From assembly GCA_963989245.1 (NCBI GenBank), contig OZ022342.1:10836797-10900796 (forward strand): a stretch of DNA of 64,000 nt. The letters run 5' to 3'. Origin of the DNA: Nansenia antarctica (Eukaryota > Chordata > Actinopteri > Argentiniformes > Microstomatidae). Made by a program: the position numbers and the translations under genes. Shown piece after piece: positions 62,085 to 64,000 of the stretch; within the stretch, counting starts at the first letter, position 1, and each line of letters starts with the position of its first letter. A model generated the notes under the pieces. That model was not told the origin of the DNA. It worked only from the letters and a program-made list of their open reading frames with translations, and ran no database searches.

Positions 62085-62690
62085 TAGAGATTGACAGTAA
62101 GCATAGGTGAAAGAAAGGAGGGATGACATGCAGGAGAGGTCGACGGACAGAATCGAAACAGGGACCCTGTGATTATATAGCATAGGCCTTAGTGAGCTAG
62201 GCCAGCCAGGCTCCCTCATCTTTGTACAATTAATTTAGATTTCACTCCCATCACAGTCCCCAGTTCTTTGTCACCAAAGTGCGTACAGACGCCATTTCCC
62301 AGTTTATGTATTTAACTGTCCTCAAGGGGGCAGTCTGACACCACATTTGAACTTCCATGATCAAGGAATGCCTCATTACAATGCAGAATCATTACAATGA
62401 TAAATCATTGCAATGCTAAATCATTGTGATTGATTCACAGGTAAAACCCACATTTTTTACTATTTCCTTTAATGGTCTGCGTCTCTAGTAATAAGCACTA
62501 TTAATGCCATTTTTGTAAGTACTAATACTGTATTTGTCGTGCAGTCCAACGAGAATCAATGAATTATGGCTGTAGATTTGACACTTTCATATTATGCTTC
62601 ATTATATAATTACCTCCTATTTCATGTCTCTGATGCTGAATCTGAGCTTGTACAAACGCAGACACACAGCAGGGGCGCCCACACAGACAC

Positions 62691-62699
62691 ACCCACACA

Positions 62700-62768
<69 letters not shown>
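62691..62768. repeat. (AC)n microsatellite
   Basis: About 70 bp of pure AC plus an imperfect start. Others: 13139-13164, 19219-19255, 36058-36108, 36295-36333, 43231-43263 and 63241-63291. Confidence 0.95.
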
Positions 62769-62772
<4 letters not shown>

Positions 62773-63010
62773 ATTACGGCTGGTGTACTGGTTGTACAGT
62801 CGACAGCTTCTGCTAAGTGGAACCAAATGGAGAGACTCAGTGGGAGCAGTAAACACATAGGGGACATGCCCTCATCCTTCTATTTAAAGAGCACATGCAT
62901 ACACAAACATCTAATATATCAGCACAAATTTGCCTGAAGAGCCATGCTAACACTTACACATTGGTAGAGACAGCCAAGAGACAACAATACATTTATGTCA
63001 GCACACATTA
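62768..63010 (+). repeat. dispersed repeat flanked by (CA)n, copy 2
   Basis: The inverted partner of 46029-46285, about 90% alike by eye, again starting at a long (CA) run (62691-62768). Confidence 0.75.
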
Positions 63011-63241
63011 ACTCAGAGGGCATTTATACTGTTAGAACTGAACTGTTTGCCCAGAAAAACATTCATGAAAGTGCATGTTTGCATGAATTGTGTGTTCTGT
63101 GTGATCAGTGGGTCAGGAGATTATGACTGGATTGACTCAGCTCTATTTTAGGACTGAAAAAGAGAGAGGTGCTGTGAAAAATTAGGAAACATTGTGATCC
63201 TATGATGTTAGTGGATATTCTGTTTATTGCATGACATGACA

Positions 63242-63293
<52 letters not shown>

Positions 63294-64000
63294 TGCACAT
63301 TTTCACTGCACAACGTACTACACAACAAGCTGTCATGCACCATCACCAATGTTATATGATCTTATTATGCATAACTAAGTCAGTTCAGACTTATTGGAAA
63401 TGTTGTGAAATCTGACTCAAAGAAAACATGTTACTGGTTTCCGTACACTTGTGTCATGTGAGTGATGTGCAATACACACACATGGTCCCAGAGACACTCA
63501 GTACCCTGGTGAGTATTTAAAGCACGTTAATGTGCTTGGCACAGCTAGCTCTCCATGTTCCGGGTCAACCACAGTGCACAGTCTATAGCACTGAGGAGAA
63601 TATCAGAATATGTTCACACACTGAAGGTGTGAAGGTATGGGATGTTCTGTGAATTATAATAAGCAAACATTTGGAATTTGTATAAGCCATTTTCATTCAA
63701 AGGATGAGAGACATATGGCAGGAATGACACCCACCGTTACCGTAGAGATGACAGTTGGTGTAGACGTCTTAACCTGCCCTTGCATACAAACAGATTGATA
63801 GGAAAGGTAATCCTCCAATTCACTCTGCTTATGTCACCATACACACGTGCACACATTACACAAATACTAATAAGCACTGTGGCAGCATTCCACTTCTGAC
63901 ACAGTGATGTAAATTAAGTTCGATCTCACCTGAAAATAAAGGATAAATGCTTCAGTATCCTGTATCCACAGAGACAAACCTGATGTGTACCATGTGTTTG
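63011..64000. other. gene-free right edge
   Basis: Apart from a (CA)n run at 63241-63291, no feature is recognised. Confidence 0.5.

Overview
The window is vertebrate nuclear DNA, almost certainly from a ray-finned fish. Genes are split by GT-AG introns, CA/TG microsatellites are dense, and the mobile elements are of typical teleost kinds: hAT transposons and their MITEs, L2-like LINE 3' ends, a Penelope-like element and tRNA-derived SINEs. The species cannot be named from the sequence. There are no bacterial-type operons, CRISPR arrays or rRNA/tRNA genes.

Six multi- or single-exon genes can be assembled exon by exon, in the order ccne1 (-), a BtpA/F13E9.13-family gene (+), a TP53INP/DOR-family gene (-), a C19orf12 homologue (+), plekhf1 (-) and pop4 (-). 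The set POP4, PLEKHF1, C19orf12, CCNE1 is the human 19q12 cluster, which fixes the cyclin as ccne1 rather than ccne2 and supports the other calls by synteny. The TP53INP-family gene next to ccne1 mirrors the human 8q22 pairing of TP53INP1 with CCNE2, so it probably dates from the vertebrate genome duplications. Between the C19orf12 homologue and plekhf1 lies an unrecognised 437-codon ORF built of two kinds of internal repeat.

Layout: 1-18.9 kb has no recognisable gene. It holds an L2 3' end, a complete non-autonomous hAT element, a SINE, several MITEs, and AT-rich stretches resembling conserved non-coding DNA. 19.5-25.6 kb is ccne1 with an E2F-type promoter and three or four palindromic elements in its introns. 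26.6-29.4 kb is the BtpA-family gene. 30.2-32.9 kb is the TP53INP-family gene, whose large intron contains a decayed Penelope-like element. 33-38 kb is repeat-rich. 38.2-39.3 kb is the C19orf12 homologue. 40-43.5 kb has a hAT relic and spacer. 43.6-44.9 kb is the repeat ORF. 47.0-47.9 kb is plekhf1 and 51.6-54.3 kb is pop4. 55.0-62.2 kb is a stack of mobile elements.

The most striking structure is at 55.2-61.6 kb. A hAT element carrying an uninterrupted 920-codon transposase sits, in inverse orientation, inside a shorter member of its own family. Both elements keep perfect 8-bp target duplications. The pair, plus a third hAT-type element with its own perfect 8-bp duplication, is inserted into a single L2-like fragment. 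A second family, with 4-bp duplications and three copies in the window, is also clearly defined.
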